Positions 34,395 through 42,074 are shown, numbered from the stretch's first letter. The stretch is DNA of 45,122 nt from Desulfatitalea alkaliphila (GCF_022968795.1 NZ_JALJRB010000036.1:1-45122), one strand, 5' to 3'. Notes: generated by a model not told the origin, from the sequence alone. Translations and numbers: made by a program.

Positions 34395-36236
34395 TTATGC
34401 GGGGGTCGCGTTGCCGTCGGGCGACGTGGGAATTTTGATGGTCAGACAGGCACCACCGCCCTCCGGCCGGTTTTCAGCCTGGATGGTGCCGCCATGCTGC
34501 TTGACGATACCGTAGCTGATGGACAGCCCCAGACCGGTGCCTTTGCCGACGGTTTTGGTGGTGAAAAAGGGTTCGAAGATCTTCTCTTTCACTGTCGCGG
34601 GAATACCGGTGCCGGTATCACAGACGCGTGCCAGGACGTATCCCGGATGGCTGCGGGTGGTCAGGGTGATCACCTTGTCGCCGACCGGGTCCGGCTGGTC
34701 GCCCCAGCGCTCCTCGATGGCGTCACGGGCGTTGAGCAGCAAGTTGATGAACACCTGTTCCAGGCGGCCGGCGTTGCCGTGGATGGCGGGTAGATTCCTC
34801 TCCAAGTCTTTGACCACCTGGATGCCGCGCAGCTTCAACTGTTCCGAGAAGATCTCCAAGGCCATGCGCGCCGTATGGTTCAAATCGGTGGGTTCCAGCT
34901 CCACTTCCGCCTTGCGGGCGAATTGGCGCATGTGCTGGATGATTTTGGTGGCCCGGTCCACGTTGGCGTCGATCTTGTACATCATGTTTTCGAAGAGGTC
35001 GGGTCCCACTTCCTGGTCGGCCTCGATCTTCTTGAGCATGAAGCTGCTGGCGGTCTTGATCACCGACAGGGGCTGGTTCAGTTCGTGGGCCACACCGGTG
35101 GCCATTTCTCCCAGGGTGGTCATTTTGCTGGCCTGGATCAATTGCTGCTCGGTTTCGATCTGCTGGGTGATGTCGCTGGTGGTGACCAGCAGCACTTCCC
35201 ATTCGGGGTAGGGGGTCAGGGAGGCGCGGATATCGACGAAGAGGGGTTGGCCCTGTTGGTTGATCTGGCGCGCCTGGTGGATGAAGCTCTCCTGCTTGAT
35301 TTTGGCGGCATAGTGATCTCGCTCGCGGGGGTCGAACAGCTCGAGAAACGAGGCGCCTTTGAGATCTTCGCGGCAGTGGCCGTAAACGGGCCGTACACTG
35401 CGGTTGCAGTCCAGGATGCGCAAGGTGTCGGGCTCCAGCACGAAGACCGGGTTGGGAATGTTGCTGAAAATGGCTTGGTAACGCTGTTCCGATGCCCTGA
35501 GCTGTTCTTCCAGTTGGCGGCTCAGGGTGACGTCCAGGCTCATCTCCATGGCGGCCACCACATTGCCCGCCGCATCCCGTATGGGGGCGGTGCGCGCCAG
35601 CCAGTGGATGGGGCGCCCCTCGCGGTTGCACCCTTTTTCTTCGAAGGCGTGGGACTGACCGTCCTGAAAAGTTTTTTCCACCGGGCAGTGGTCGCACTTT
35701 TCCGTTCGCCCCTTGTAGGCCGAAAAGCAGAAGTCGCCTTCGCGGGGCGCGAACCGTTCGGCAAAGGCGCGGTTGTAGCGGATCAGGCGCAGGCTGCGGT
35801 CCTGCACCGTGATCAGGCAGGGCACGCTGTCAAAAAGGTTCAGGTATTCGGAGTGCTCCTGACGCAGCGCGCTTTTCTTGCGGTCCAGTACCCGGCCGAT
35901 CTCCGCCAAGGCATCCTGCAGGCCTCCGATTTCATCGGGGCGGGTCTCTTTCCAGGTCGGCGGCGGCGCCCCCTTGGCCACCTGATCGGTGACGGCGTGC
36001 AAGGCGCGCAGCGGCGCGGTGACCCGGTGGTGGATCAACAAAGCGGCGGCGGCGAGGACCGCGATGCTTACCAGGGCCAAGCCACCCAGTAAGGTGGTCC
36101 ATGGTAGGCGGATGTTTCCCCAGTGGAACAGCAGGAGGGTCCAGAACAACAATCCCGCGACGAACAGGACGGACAGCGCGCCCCCCACGCGGATGGTGAG
36201 GCTGTTGTGGCGGAGGGCCTTGGGCAGCGGCGGCAT
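34395..36236 (-). CDS. PAS-domain membrane sensor histidine kinase
   Basis: The 613-residue protein has two N-terminal membrane helices (about 20-70), a HAMP-like linker (RVTAPLRALHAVTDQVAKG), and two PAS domains (about 130-245 and 250-355). The first PAS contains CDHCPVEKTF, a CxxC motif found in redox- or metal-linked PAS domains of Desulfobacterota. The His box is GEMATGVAHELNQPLSVI near residue 385, and the HATPase has NLLLNARDA, DTGTGI, FFTTK and GTGLGL. It is an integral-membrane kinase with no receiver, and the next gene encodes a receiver-kinase, forming a two-gene signalling unit. Confidence 0.92.
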   Translation of the reverse strand: MPPLPKALRHNSLTIRVGGALSVLFVAGLLFWTLLLFHWGNIRLPWTTLLGGLALVSIAVLAAAALLIHHRVTAPLRALHAVTDQVAKGAPPPTWKETRPDEIGGLQDALAEIGRVLDRKKSALRQEHSEYLNLFDSVPCLITVQDRSLRLIRYNRAFAERFAPREGDFCFSAYKGRTEKCDHCPVEKTFQDGQSHAFEEKGCNREGRPIHWLARTAPIRDAAGNVVAAMEMSLDVTLSRQLEEQLRASEQRYQAIFSNIPNPVFVLEPDTLRILDCNRSVRPVYGHCREDLKGASFLELFDPRERDHYAAKIKQESFIHQARQINQQGQPLFVDIRASLTPYPEWEVLLVTTSDITQQIETEQQLIQASKMTTLGEMATGVAHELNQPLSVIKTASSFMLKKIEADQEVGPDLFENMMYKIDANVDRATKIIQHMRQFARKAEVELEPTDLNHTARMALEIFSEQLKLRGIQVVKDLERNLPAIHGNAGRLEQVFINLLLNARDAIEERWGDQPDPVGDKVITLTTRSHPGYVLARVCDTGTGIPATVKEKIFEPFFTTKTVGKGTGLGLSISYGIVKQHGGTIQAENRPEGGGACLTIKIPTSPDGNATPA

Positions 36237-36487
36237 ACCGGGGTACTCCTTTGATGATGTGTCGCCCGGAGGAGCGGACCGTCAACCGATGCCGGCGGTC
36301 CTCGAGGGCGCGGGATTATTGGATCCGGTAACATCTTAGGCTGCAACGGCCGGATTGTCAAAGTGGCGCCGCACTCGATTGAGCGCCACCGGACAGGGTC
36401 TGGACCGCTTCGATGACAGGTGTGTATTCCGGCTCCCGACCGACCTCCTTGATCAAAGGTAAATGAACGCATGTGCAAAAACATGGA

Positions 36488-36516
36488 TTGACAACAACGA
36501 CGCACCTACTTATTAT
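36488..36516 (+). promoter_or_regulatory. Sigma-70 promoter of the NifX/MinD cluster
   Basis: TTGACA (36488-36493), a 17-base spacer and TATTAT (36511-36516) give a near-perfect sigma-70 promoter. The ATG of the DUF134 gene follows 33 bases later. It differs from the sigma-54 control known for the orange-protein operons of Desulfovibrio vulgaris. Confidence 0.7.
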
Positions 36517-36536
36517 GAGCCAGCGTTCATAATAAG
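36509..36536 (+). promoter_or_regulatory. 10-bp inverted-repeat operator over the -10 box
   Basis: CTTATTATGA and TCATAATAAG are perfect inverted arms around an eight-base centre. The left arm contains the -10 box TATTAT, so a dimeric protein bound here would block RNA polymerase. The gene it precedes encodes a DUF134 HTH protein, so autorepression is the simplest reading. The repressor itself is inferred. Confidence 0.6.
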
Positions 36537-36549
36537 CATGGAGGATGCA

Positions 36550-36984
36550 ATGCCGCGACCCAAAATTCGCCGCTGTGTACAGCAAGGCCCGGTGCACACC
36601 TTTTACAAGCCGCAAGGCGTTCCCCTGGAGGGATTGACCGGTGTGAACCTGACCGTTGAGGGGCTGGAGATCCTGCGCCTGGTGGATGCCGAGGGGCTGG
36701 ACCATGAGGCGGCGGCCGAGCGCATGGGTGTTTCGCGGCCCACCGTTTCCCGCATGTTGGCCGAGGCGCGCCGCACGGTGGCACGCGCCTTGAGCAACGG
36801 CTGGGCGATACACATCGATGGCGGCCATTACCGCATGGTGGGGGCGGTCGGAGGACCTCATGGGGCTGGGCGGCGGCAGGGCCGCGGCAGGGGCCGGCGC
36901 TTTGACGGGCGTTGCGGCCCATCGGCTTCCGGGGCCGTCCGCGATTCGCGGGCGCCATCCGGCAATGGTGAAGATTCACGATAA
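36550..36984 (+). CDS. DUF134 domain HTH protein
   Basis: The 144-residue protein begins with the DUF134 pattern: MPRPKIRRCVQQGPV, then FYKPQGVPLEGL, and a HTH-like stretch LEILRLVDAEGLDHEAAAERMGVSRPTVSRMLAEARR (about 36-72). DUF134 proteins are sigma-70-region-4-like DNA-binding proteins found beside NifX/MinD genes. The C-terminal 35 residues are Gly/Arg/Ser-rich and likely disordered. The start at 36550 is set by GGAGG; the frame upstream to 36463 is not needed. It is preceded by the operator-promoter pair above, so it may repress its own operon. Confidence 0.88.
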   Translation: MPRPKIRRCVQQGPVHTFYKPQGVPLEGLTGVNLTVEGLEILRLVDAEGLDHEAAAERMGVSRPTVSRMLAEARRTVARALSNGWAIHIDGGHYRMVGAVGGPHGAGRRQGRGRGRRFDGRCGPSASGAVRDSRAPSGNGEDSR

Positions 36985-37055
36985 CAACGATACCGTCGGC
37001 TTGTTGCCATGCAGGTGACGGCCACGGGATCGAAAACACGATACAGGAGGTTATT

Positions 37056-37340
37056 ATGCCAGGTTATGACCAGACAGGACCAATGGGCCAAGGTGCCCGT
37101 AGTGGCAGAGGGCTGGGCCGATGCAACGGCAATCGTCTCGGTAATGGTCGAGATGAACGGACAACCCGCGTGATGCAGCGTCTGCGCCGGCGGCGGTGCC
37201 GCCGCGATGCGTTTGCCCCAATGGATGCCGGCGCAGGATACGGCGGCCGCAGGCAGGATGTTGAGGGGGCCGGTCGGCCGTTTGGCCTGCGCGGCCAGGG
37301 CACCGGGGGTGGTTTCGGCGGCGGCGGTCGGCAGCGCTGA
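37056..37340 (+). CDS. DUF5320 family protein
   Basis: The 94-residue protein opens with the DUF5320 sequence MPGYDQTGPMGQGARSGRGL, is rich in Gly and Arg, and contains a Cys at residue 23. These short proteins are regularly encoded beside DUF134 and NifX/MinD genes in sulfate reducers and archaea; the function is unknown. AGGAGG lies six bases before the ATG. It sits between the two DUF134-containing genes and is probably in the same operon, although a second promoter-like region follows it. Confidence 0.82.
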   Translation: MPGYDQTGPMGQGARSGRGLGRCNGNRLGNGRDERTTRVMQRLRRRRCRRDAFAPMDAGAGYGGRRQDVEGAGRPFGLRGQGTGGGFGGGGRQR

Positions 37341-37371
37341 TCCCTGACGGCGCCGACCACATTTTAATTGG

Positions 37372-37433
37372 GCATATGCTCTTTATGTTGACAGGGCCCA
37401 TTATTGGGTGTAGGGCAAAAAGCGCATATGCTC
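37372..37433 (+). promoter_or_regulatory. Paired GCATATGCTC motifs flanking a -35-like box
   Basis: GCATATGCTC occurs at 37372-37381 and again at 37424-37433, exactly 52 bases apart (about five helical turns). TTGACA lies between them at 37388-37393; no clear -10 follows at 17 bases (TAGGGC). The core GCATATGC is itself palindromic. The arrangement suggests two sites for one regulator, on the same face of the helix, before the DUF134-NifX gene. Confidence 0.4.
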
Positions 37434-37454
37434 AAAACAGAAGGATGACACCGT

Positions 37455-38234
37455 ATGCCGCGACCGCGGAAATGCCGTAAAATCAACAACGCACCCGACA
37501 TCAACTATTTCAAACCCCGGGGCGTTCCCATGCGTGAATTGGCCGAGGTGTATCTGCCTCTGGAGGGATTCGAAGCCATCCGTCTGGCCGACTACGAGGG
37601 GTTGAACCATGAAGCGGCAGCCCTGCAGATGCACGTCTCGCGTCAGACCTTCGGCCGTATTTTGGCCTCGGCGCGCAATACGGTCGGCCGGGCACTGGTG
37701 GAGGGGATGGCGCTGCGCATTCATGGCGGGCACTACCAAATGGGCGACGCCGCCGATGAAAGCACAGCGACGGCGGCTGCTTGTACCACCGGTGCCGTTC
37801 GGTCGTCGGTGGTAGCGCAAATCCAACCAACAACAGACACGACCCAACCCAAGGAGGGTGTGAACATGACCAAAATCGCCATTACCAGTGAAGGGCCGAC
37901 CCTGGACGATGCCGTCGACCCCCGTTTCGGGCGCGCCGCCGGTTTTGTGGTGGTTGATCCGGAAACCATGTCGTTCAGCTACGTGGAAAACGGTGCCGCC
38001 CAGGCGCGTGCCCAAGGCGCCGGTATTCAGGCCGCCGAGACGATTTCGCGGACCGGCGCCGAGGCGGTATTGACCGGCTTCGTGGGCCCCAAGGCGTTTC
38101 AGGCGCTGTCCGCCGCCGGCATCCGCATTGCGCAGAATTTGGATAACCTCACGGTGCGTGAAGCGGTCGAGCGGTTCAAACAAGGCGACGTGCAATGGTC
38201 GGCATTGGACGACGCGAAAGGACAAGGCGCATGA
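37455..38234 (+). CDS. DUF134-NifX fusion (orp-like regulator/carrier)
   Basis: The 259-residue protein joins a DUF134 HTH domain (MPRPRKCRKINNAPDI, then FKPRGVPM and LADYEGLNHEAAALQMHVSRQTFGRIL) to a NifB/NifX-type dinitrogenase iron-molybdenum cofactor domain (residues about 138-255, MTKIAITSEGPTLDDAVDPRFGRAAGF and GIQAAETISRTGAEAVLTGFVGPKAFQALSAAGI). NifX-type domains carry Mo- or Fe-S-containing cofactors. The join is unusual: AAGGAGGG at 37851 precedes an in-frame ATG at 37866 exactly where the NifX domain begins, so a 122-residue NifX-only product may also be made. The linker (about 100-137) is Thr/Gln-rich. The next gene starts in the overlapping ATGA. Confidence 0.85.
   Translation: MPRPRKCRKINNAPDINYFKPRGVPMRELAEVYLPLEGFEAIRLADYEGLNHEAAALQMHVSRQTFGRILASARNTVGRALVEGMALRIHGGHYQMGDAADESTATAAACTTGAVRSSVVAQIQPTTDTTQPKEGVNMTKIAITSEGPTLDDAVDPRFGRAAGFVVVDPETMSFSYVENGAAQARAQGAGIQAAETISRTGAEAVLTGFVGPKAFQALSAAGIRIAQNLDNLTVREAVERFKQGDVQWSALDDAKGQGA
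37866..38234 (+). other. Probable internal translation start (NifX-only form)
   Basis: An ATG at 37866, in frame with the DUF134-NifX gene, is preceded by AAGGAGGG with a seven-base spacer, as strong as any ribosome site in this operon. It begins the NifX domain precisely, which would give a free 122-residue NifX protein besides the full-length fusion. Confidence 0.5.
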
Positions 38235-39109
38235 AGATCGCCATCGCCAGTGGCAAGGGAGGAACGGGTAAAACCATGGTCACCGCTTCACTCACGGTGA
38301 GCTGGGGCGCGCCGGTGGTGGCGGTGGACCTGGATGTGGAAGAGCCCAATCTGCATCTCTTTTTAAAACCCGAGCTGTCCGGACGGCAGGAGGCATTCAT
38401 GGAGGTGCCTCTGGTCGATGAACAAAAATGCGACTATTGCCGCCAGTGCGCCGAGTTCTGCCAGTTCAAGGCCATATCGGTGTTGCCCAATGTGGTCATG
38501 GTGTTTCCCGAAATGTGCCATGGCTGCGGCGGCTGCATGGCACTGTGCCCACGGGAGGCCATCGCCACCACCACGCGCACCCTGGGGGAGATCGCCTGGG
38601 GCCGTTCGGCGGACAATGCCTTCATCATGGGGCGCCTGCGGGTGGGGGAGGCCATGAGCCCTCCATTGATCCGAAAGGTGCAAGCCTGCTTGTCCAGGAC
38701 CGATCTGTTCGATCCGGCCGCCGATGTGTTGATGGATGCACCGCCGGGGGTCAGCTGCCCGGCCGTCAATGCGGTGATCGACAGCGATTTCATTCTGCTG
38801 GTGACCGAGCCCACCCCCTTCGGCGTGTTCGATCTACGTTTGGCCCAAGAGGCCTTTCGGCCGTTGCACAAACCCATGGGGGTGGTGATCAATCGTGCCG
38901 GGCTGGGCAATGGCGCGGTCTACGACCTATGCCGCGAGGTCGATCTGCCCATCTTGGCGGAAATTCCCTATGATCGGGACATCGCCGCCGTCTACGCCGA
39001 CGGCCGGGTGGTGGCCCTCAGCGACCCACGGTGGCAAGATTTGTTCCGAACCCTGGCACGATCCATTCAAGCGGCGGTGATGAACTCACGGGAGGCCCGG
39101 CATGCATGA
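38231..39109 (+). CDS. MinD-type ATPase with two [4Fe-4S] ferredoxin motifs (1)
   Basis: The 292-residue protein is a ParA/MinD-like P-loop ATPase (SGKGGTGKT at 7-15, DLDVEEPNLH) with a ferredoxin insert: CDYCRQCAEFCQ and CHGCGGCMALCP, eight Cys for two [4Fe-4S] clusters. DAPPGVSCPAVNAV and VINRAGLGNG complete the ATPase core. Such proteins load or transfer Fe-S or Mo-containing clusters and are encoded in pairs in the orange-protein locus of Desulfovibrio. The ATG overlaps the stop of the DUF134-NifX gene (ATGA). The second ATPase starts within its last 8 bases. Confidence 0.92.
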   Translation: MKIAIASGKGGTGKTMVTASLTVSWGAPVVAVDLDVEEPNLHLFLKPELSGRQEAFMEVPLVDEQKCDYCRQCAEFCQFKAISVLPNVVMVFPEMCHGCGGCMALCPREAIATTTRTLGEIAWGRSADNAFIMGRLRVGEAMSPPLIRKVQACLSRTDLFDPAADVLMDAPPGVSCPAVNAVIDSDFILLVTEPTPFGVFDLRLAQEAFRPLHKPMGVVINRAGLGNGAVYDLCREVDLPILAEIPYDRDIAAVYADGRVVALSDPRWQDLFRTLARSIQAAVMNSREARHA

Positions 39110-39986
39110 AATATTGATTATCAGCGGCAAGGGGGGAACCGGAAAAACATCGCTGACCGCCGCCTTCGCCCATTTGAGTCATGATGCGGTGCTGTGCGAC
39201 CTGGATGTGGATGCGCCCGATTTGCACTTGATTTTACAACCGTCCGACACTGAGAAGATCCCTTTCGTGTCGGGCTTTGAGGCGCGGATTCGTAGCGCTG
39301 ATTGCACCCAGTGTGGTCTGTGTCATGAGATGTGCCGCTTCGAAGCGATCCGTGACACGGATGACGGATTCAGCGTGGACCCGGTTCGTTGCGAGGGATG
39401 TGGGGTTTGTGTCCATTTTTGCCCGGAAAAGGCCATCGATTTCACGCCCCGGGAATGCGGCTGGTGGCGGATCGCCCGAACCCGGTTCGGCACCATGGTG
39501 CATGCCCAGTTGCATCCGGGCGAGGAGAATTCGGGCAAGCTGGTGGCCCTGCTGCGCACGCAGGCCAAGGCCCTGGCCAAGGAAAACGGCGCCAAGCTGA
39601 TTCTCTCCGACGGCCCGCCGGGGATCGGCTGCCCGGTGATCAGCGCCGTTTCAGGCGCCGATTTGGCCGTGATGATCACCGAACCGACGCCCTCCGGGTT
39701 CCACGATTTGGAACGGGTGGTGGAACTGGCCGATCACTTTCGGGTGCCCACTGCCGTCATCATTAATAAAACGGACTTGAATAAATCGGTGAGCGGGTCT
39801 ATTCAGGCCTATTGCGCGGACAAAGGATTGCCGGTTTTGGCGGAGATTCCCTTCGATACCGATTTTGTCCACGCCATGGTGCAAGGCCAGGCGATCACCG
39901 AATTTACCGACAGTGCCGCGTCCCGCGCCGTACGCGAAGTATGGGAGCGGGTGCTGCAACAGGCGGCCGCATTCGATGCGGCTTAA
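39102..39986 (+). CDS. MinD-type ATPase with two [4Fe-4S] ferredoxin motifs (2)
   Basis: The 294-residue protein is the second member of the pair. It has SGKGGTGKT near residues 8-16, DLDVDAPDLH, a ferredoxin insert with CTQCGLCHEMCR and CEGCGVCVHFCP, and the core SDGPPGIGCPVISAV, VIINKTDLNKS. It is paralogous to the first. In related clusters the two ATPases act together, presumably as a hetero-dimer at the metal-cluster carrier. The start overlaps the previous gene by 8 bases, so expression is coupled. The gap to the NifX gene is 48 bases. Confidence 0.92.
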   Translation: MHEILIISGKGGTGKTSLTAAFAHLSHDAVLCDLDVDAPDLHLILQPSDTEKIPFVSGFEARIRSADCTQCGLCHEMCRFEAIRDTDDGFSVDPVRCEGCGVCVHFCPEKAIDFTPRECGWWRIARTRFGTMVHAQLHPGEENSGKLVALLRTQAKALAKENGAKLILSDGPPGIGCPVISAVSGADLAVMITEPTPSGFHDLERVVELADHFRVPTAVIINKTDLNKSVSGSIQAYCADKGLPVLAEIPFDTDFVHAMVQGQAITEFTDSAASRAVREVWERVLQQAAAFDAA

Positions 39987-40034
39987 CAGAATGAGGAGAA
40001 AGTTCAATTGAGTCAGATACCTTCAGGAGGAACC

Positions 40035-40418
40035 ATGGATTCAGTGTTGATTGCGATACCGTCTCAGAACCCCGGAGGATTGGACGCCGGTTTGGGTGCC
40101 CACTTCGGCCATTGTGACCTTTATACCCTTGTTGCCGTGCAAGGCGGCAGCGTCCGGGACGTGCAGGTGGTGCCCAACGTGCCCCATCAGCAGGGCGGTT
40201 GCATGGCGCCGGTGCAGTACCTGGCCGGCAAGGGTGTGCAACAGTTGATCGCCGGCGGCATGGGGTTGCGGCCCTTGATGGGATTCAAACAGGTGGGGAT
40301 CCAGGTGCTCCACGGCGGCGAGGCACGCACGGTCGGCGAGGCGGTGCAGGCCGCCATCGACGGTAAGTTGATGCAGTTCCAGCAGATGCACACCTGTGGT
40401 GGTGGTGGAGGTCTTTAA
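40035..40418 (+). CDS. NifB/NifX family metal-cofactor carrier protein
   Basis: The 127-residue protein has the NifX/NafY-type fold: SVLIAIPSQNPGGLDAGLGAHFGHCDLYTLV, then PHQQGGCMAPVQYLAGKGVQQLIAGGMGLRPLMGF, and a C-terminal HTCGGGGG. It fits the carrier of the orange-protein type (heterometallic Mo-Cu or Fe-S cofactor); the metal cannot be told. AGGAGG precedes the ATG at 40035; a TTG at 40008 in the same frame is less likely. The next gene starts a few bases after its stop, or overlaps it if the GTG at 40396 is used. Confidence 0.87.
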   Translation: MDSVLIAIPSQNPGGLDAGLGAHFGHCDLYTLVAVQGGSVRDVQVVPNVPHQQGGCMAPVQYLAGKGVQQLIAGGMGLRPLMGFKQVGIQVLHGGEARTVGEAVQAAIDGKLMQFQQMHTCGGGGGL

Positions 40419-40425
40419 AAAAACC

Positions 40426-40872
40426 ATGGGATCCATTGTGGAAGACAGTGGCGGGGAACATCACTTGCCCCCTGAGATCGTTGGGGGGCCGTTTTTCGAC
40501 CATGTGCGGCACCCGCGCAACCAGGGGGCGGTGGCCGGAGCCGACGGGTGTGCCGTCGGTGTCGGCAGTTGCGGCGATTCCGTTGAAATCAGCCTGCGCC
40601 TGCAAGGCGACACCATCAGCGCCATCGGCCATCGGCCCCGGGGCTGCGATTACACCGTTGCCTGTGCCAGTGCCGTGACACAACTGGCCTACGGCAAAAC
40701 GGTGGAAGAGGCCTTGCTGCTGCAACCCGAGGATGTGGATTGTTTGCTGGGCGGCCTTCCCGAAGACCACCTGCATTGTGCCCGACTGGCCGTCAACACC
40801 CTCGGCGAGGCCATCGCCGATGCCTATCGTACCGTGGCCCTGCCCGCAAAGGACAAGGGGGACGGTCACTGA
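40426..40872 (+). CDS. IscU/NifU-like Fe-S scaffold protein
   Basis: The 148-residue protein has the three scaffold cysteines of IscU/NifU: GSCGDSVEISLRLQG, then HRPRGCDYTVACASAVTQLAYGKTVEEAL and LHCARLAVNTL, which bind the nascent [2Fe-2S]/[4Fe-4S] cluster. The Asp after the first Cys is present. The start at 40426 gives a typical length; the frame is open to a GTG at 40396 inside the NifX gene. Its position after the MinD pair and NifX suggests that it supplies Fe-S clusters to them. No IscS is encoded nearby. Confidence 0.83.
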   Translation: MGSIVEDSGGEHHLPPEIVGGPFFDHVRHPRNQGAVAGADGCAVGVGSCGDSVEISLRLQGDTISAIGHRPRGCDYTVACASAVTQLAYGKTVEEALLLQPEDVDCLLGGLPEDHLHCARLAVNTLGEAIADAYRTVALPAKDKGDGH

Positions 40873-40934
40873 AAGTCGCCCTTTGATGGGGCTCCGGTCC
40901 CGCTGCAAGGCGTGCCGGGAAAAGGAGTGAGGCC

Positions 40935-41192
40935 ATGCCCATCTTTGAAATCGCTTGCGATGAATGCCACTACACTGGCGAAACGATTGTGCTCAGCGCC
41001 GGTGATGCCCTGCGCTGCCCGTCCTGCGGCAGTGAGCGGACCCGAAAGCTCATGTCGGCGCCGTCCAGCCTGACCGGCAAGACGCCGCAACGGTTGCCCG
41101 GTGCGGGGGACACGGCCTGTTGCGGCCAGAGCCCGGACCAGGCCTCTTGTAGCGGGCCGGGTTCCTGTTGCGGTCGGGCGGGGCAGTTCTAA
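40935..41192 (+). CDS. FmdB-family zinc ribbon protein
   Basis: The 85-residue protein begins with the FmdB pattern MPIFEIACDECHYTGETIVL, has the second Cys pair CPSCGSERTRKLMSAPS, and ends in a Cys-rich tail (DTACCGQS, GSCCGRAG). FmdB-type zinc ribbons are found with transcription or metal-cofactor genes; the precise role is unknown. AAAAGGAG precedes the ATG by nine bases. It follows the NifU-like gene by 62 bases, in the operon. Confidence 0.85.
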   Translation: MPIFEIACDECHYTGETIVLSAGDALRCPSCGSERTRKLMSAPSSLTGKTPQRLPGAGDTACCGQSPDQASCSGPGSCCGRAGQF

Positions 41193-41208
41193 CAAAGGGG
41201 AGAGGACG

Positions 41209-41580
41209 ATGCGAATCGTATTGGTCACCAGCCGGCAGGCGGATCTATTCCGCCCCTTCCGCGAAGCGCTGGCAGAGACCCCCGAGGATCGGGTGGAGGT
41301 GTTGCACTCCGCGATAGATGCCTTGGATGCCGTTCGGCACGATCTGCCCCACCTGGTGATCGTGGATGACCCGGTGGGGGAGATGTCCGCGCTGTCCGTC
41401 GTACGGCAGCTGCTCGAATTCAATGCCTTCGTCAATACGGCGGTACTCAGCAATATGGATGAGGAGGCCTTTCATGAGCAGTCCGAAGGCTTGGGAGTGC
41501 TCTGTCGTTTGCCGTCCGTGCCCGGACTCGAGGATGCCAAGACCGTTCGGCGCTTGCTGGGCGGAGTGGTCGCCGATTGA
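41209..41580 (+). CDS. CheY-like receiver-type protein, degenerate
   Basis: The 123-residue protein has the receiver fold pattern: MRIVLVTSRQADLFRPFREAL, then PHLVIVDDPVGEMSALSVVRQL and a late VLCRLPSVPGLEDAKTVRRLL. The Asp in VIVDDP may be the phospho-acceptor, but the N-terminal acidic pair is missing (VTSRQ) and the usual Lys is Arg. It may therefore act without phosphorylation. GGGGAGAGG precedes the ATG at 41209; the frame upstream to 41101 overlaps FmdB and is not used. It is the last gene of the NifX/MinD cluster and converges directly on the PilZ gene. Confidence 0.72.
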   Translation: MRIVLVTSRQADLFRPFREALAETPEDRVEVLHSAIDALDAVRHDLPHLVIVDDPVGEMSALSVVRQLLEFNAFVNTAVLSNMDEEAFHEQSEGLGVLCRLPSVPGLEDAKTVRRLLGGVVAD

Positions 41581-41961
41581 TCAATCATATTGGCCGCGGG
41601 TCATCCGTTCGGAGTGGACGAATTGGCTGAGTTGCTGGCGCACCGGTTCGGCCAGGTCTCGGAATTTGCACCCCGCCGAAAGCTGATGGTCCGTTGCCGC
41701 CGGACGAATCCAGCGCACTTCCGCTTTGACGTCCGCCAGGAAGTTCAGGGTGCGGCCGCCGAGGATGTTTTGAAGCAGCAGTTCGTCCCCCTCTTGCATG
41801 CGTTCTTTGGCGCCGTTCGGCAGGATCAGATGGATTCCTCCGGCACTCAGATTGATAATGGCGGCAGAGAGCGTTTCCTGGTCCGGCAAAAGCAATTGGG
41901 CGAAATAGCCGTCGTCCATCTCTAGTTTCAGCCTGGGATACAATCTTCTCTCTTCAACCAT
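41581..41961 (-). CDS. PilZ domain protein
   Basis: The 126-residue protein has a PilZ fold with the c-di-GMP motifs RRLYPRL (RxxxR) and INLSAGGIHL (the [DN]xSxxG motif), then VKAEVRWIRP. It should bind c-di-GMP and pass the signal to a partner. The start at 41961 is set by GAGAGGTG; the frame is open to 42000. It abuts the receiver-like gene tail to tail. It may link c-di-GMP to a behaviour such as motility, but no partner is seen nearby. Confidence 0.83.
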   Translation of the reverse strand: MVEERRLYPRLKLEMDDGYFAQLLLPDQETLSAAIINLSAGGIHLILPNGAKERMQEGDELLLQNILGGRTLNFLADVKAEVRWIRPAATDHQLSAGCKFRDLAEPVRQQLSQFVHSERMTRGQYD

Positions 41962-42074
41962 CTTACACCTCTCTGTTTGTCGGATGACGTCAACGATCAC
42001 CGCGCTTGGGGTCGGCCGTCAAGGCTGAACAGACGCCATTGCCGCTGACGGCCGGTCCTTTTTGCAGTGTTCTC

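Larger units (their letters stand above)
36237..36549. other. Divergent region with promoter and operator
   Basis: This 313-base region lies between the kinase operon and the DUF134 gene. It holds the plus-strand promoter at 36488-36516 and the 10-bp inverted repeat at 36509-36536. A 7-bp inverted repeat (GTGGCGC at 36363, GCGCCAC at 36383) lies nearer the kinase side. I see no small gene here. Confidence 0.5.
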
